From Thermodesulfobacteriota bacterium (lineage in GTDB: Bacteria > Desulfobacterota > DSM-4660 > Desulfatiglandales > Desulfatiglandaceae), in the NCBI GenBank assembly GCA_028278625.1, contig JANQDY010000271.1:1-43781 (forward strand): 43,781 bases of DNA. Reading direction: 5' to 3'. The notes beneath the pieces are model-generated. The model was not told where the DNA came from and searched no databases. It worked only from the letters and a program-made list of their open reading frames with translations. A program made the translations under genes and the position numbers. Below are positions 42,705 to 43,781 of the stretch, in pieces. How positions within the stretch are numbered: position 1 is the first letter of the stretch; the number at the start of each line of letters is the position of its first letter.

Positions 42705-43781
42705 ATGAAATTCCTCAACAGCGTCAATTCGCTCTACGGAGCGGTCCTAATTCTGATGGTTGTGACTTTTATGAGTCTATACCTGGATCATCAAGCTAAG
42801 GTAACCCACGATCAACGACTGAAAATTCGACAGGGTGTGGAAGCCACTGTTCGAATGGATCTGGAATTGAGTCACATGGTTGCCTTGGCGGTGGCCGCGC
42901 ACAATATTCAGGCGGTGAACAATTATGAAAGGCTGCGGGCGGATCTGGAAAAGAAGGTCCAGGAGGTATTGCTTCTCGCACAAAACGCCGCGGCCGAACG
43001 GGAAATTGCCGGGATCGATTCAATGAAAAGCGCACTTGTTTCCCTTGAGCGGAAAGCTATCGAAAGGATGAAAGCCGGAAATTGGATTGAAGCGGAGAAG
43101 ATTGTACGGAGCAAATCGTACGAGAAGACACAAGAGGTCTATTTGGAAGGTTCCAAAAAGATTGTGAAGATCATCCTCGACGAATTATCCCAAAAGGCGG
43201 GCCGCATTCAGATGATTTACGACTATTCGCTGGTGGCGGTGTTTCCGGCCCTTGCCCTGTTGGTTTTTGTGGGGATCGGGTTTACCCGCCAAACCCGAAA
43301 AGCCATCGGGGAGGAGCAACGGCTTCAGGCAGAACTCAAAGTAACAAACCTTCATCTGGAAGAACGCATTGAAGAGGAGTCGCGTCTGAAAACCGAAATA
43401 GAGAAGGCCAATCTCGATCTGGAAAAGCGCATCTCCACACGGACGGAAGAACTGAACAATTTGACCCGGCAAGCGGACAGCCGGGCCATTTCTGAGAAGG
43501 CCCAGAGTAATCTGGTGGCGTCGTTGCAGGGAGAAAATACCCTTTCAGAAGTGGCCGAAAGAGCCATCACTTACGCACTTGAATTTCTGGATGTTCCCAT
43601 GGGTGCGCTTTTTGTGCGGTCGGTTGGAAAGGATAGCGTCGTTTATCACCGAATGGCGGCGGAGCCCCGTGACTATGTGTCCGATGGGCCGACGCACTTT
43701 GATCTCAATGAAGGGCTTGTGGGGCGAACAGCCGCCGCCGGAAAATCCATGGTAACCGAACTGTCACAGGGAAAGATGTCC
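42705..43781 (+). CDS. Two-helix membrane sensor with GAF domain, 3'-truncated by the window edge
   Basis: The ATG at 42705 opens a frame that is still open at the last base (359 codons visible). A first membrane helix (about 8-26, LYGAVLILMVVTFMSLYL) is followed by a periplasmic helical bundle resembling four-helix-bundle chemosensory domains (about 27-170), a second helix (about 178-198, SLVAVFPALALLVFVGIGF), a long coiled coil (about 205-265) and the start of a GAF domain (about 280 onward, NTLSEVAERAITYALEFLDV, later LNEGLVGRTAAAGKSMV). Proteins of this layout normally end in a histidine kinase, which would lie beyond the window and could serve the kinase-less receptor 30 bp upstream. The kinase is inference. 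Confidence 0.85.
   Translation, partial: MKFLNSVNSLYGAVLILMVVTFMSLYLDHQAKVTHDQRLKIRQGVEATVRMDLELSHMVALAVAAHNIQAVNNYERLRADLEKKVQEVLLLAQNAAAEREIAGIDSMKSALVSLERKAIERMKAGNWIEAEKIVRSKSYEKTQEVYLEGSKKIVKIILDELSQKAGRIQMIYDYSLVAVFPALALLVFVGIGFTRQTRKAIGEEQRLQAELKVTNLHLEERIEEESRLKTEIEKANLDLEKRISTRTEELNNLTRQADSRAISEKAQSNLVASLQGENTLSEVAERAITYALEFLDVPMGALFVRSVGKDSVVYHRMAAEPRDYVSDGPTHFDLNEGLVGRTAAAGKSMVTELSQGKMS

Overview
The window looks like chromosomal DNA of an anaerobic Desulfobacterota (former Deltaproteobacteria), probably a sulfate-reducing or syntrophic relative of the Desulfobacteria. This rests on gene content, not on a marker tree. The clues are an Rnf complex headed by a class III-type tetraheme cytochrome, an AmrS-type radical SAM enzyme, many multi-PAS signalling proteins, and REP/RAYT elements among toxin-antitoxin genes. 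No rRNA, tRNA or CRISPR array was seen.

Layout. Positions 1-1,163 hold the end of rpsI, a terminator and truA. Positions 1,160-3,330 (minus) hold a methyltransferase, amrS and a 53-aa ORF. Positions 3,442-8,075 (plus) hold a GlcD-type FAD oxidase, a cysteine-rich 4Fe-4S protein and a fusion of the fatty-acid-kinase domains FakA (DAK2) and FakB (DegV). Two small minus-strand genes follow, one of them a secreted protein with two tandem repeats. Positions 9,039-12,994 encode both halves of a heterodimeric ABC exporter.

Positions 13,014-17,920 are an accessory island. It holds four toxin-antitoxin pairs, a decayed DUF4384-like gene, a secreted-protein gene cut short by a RAYT element with inverted REP doublets, and recurring GACACC-type repeats. 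Positions 17,964-20,672 (minus) hold an M24 peptidase and a histidine kinase whose ATPase domain contains a four-cysteine segment.

Positions 20,749-25,777 are the redox centre. rseC lies convergent to an operon encoding the tetraheme cytochrome and RnfC, D, G, E and A. The RnfB subunit is absent. After a radical SAM gene comes a plus-strand run of ppx/gppA, guaB, guaA, an AdiC/PotE-like antiporter and a porin (27,030-33,898). A membrane-bound LytTR regulator diverges from a small secreted protein at about 35 kb.

Positions 36,162-43,781 are a signalling cluster. It comprises REC-PAS-PAS, REC plus a degenerate HD-GYP, a 1,334-aa receptor with three periplasmic binding domains, one membrane helix and four PAS domains but no kinase, and the start of a two-helix membrane sensor with a GAF domain cut by the window edge. 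The last four look like parts of one split signalling pathway.
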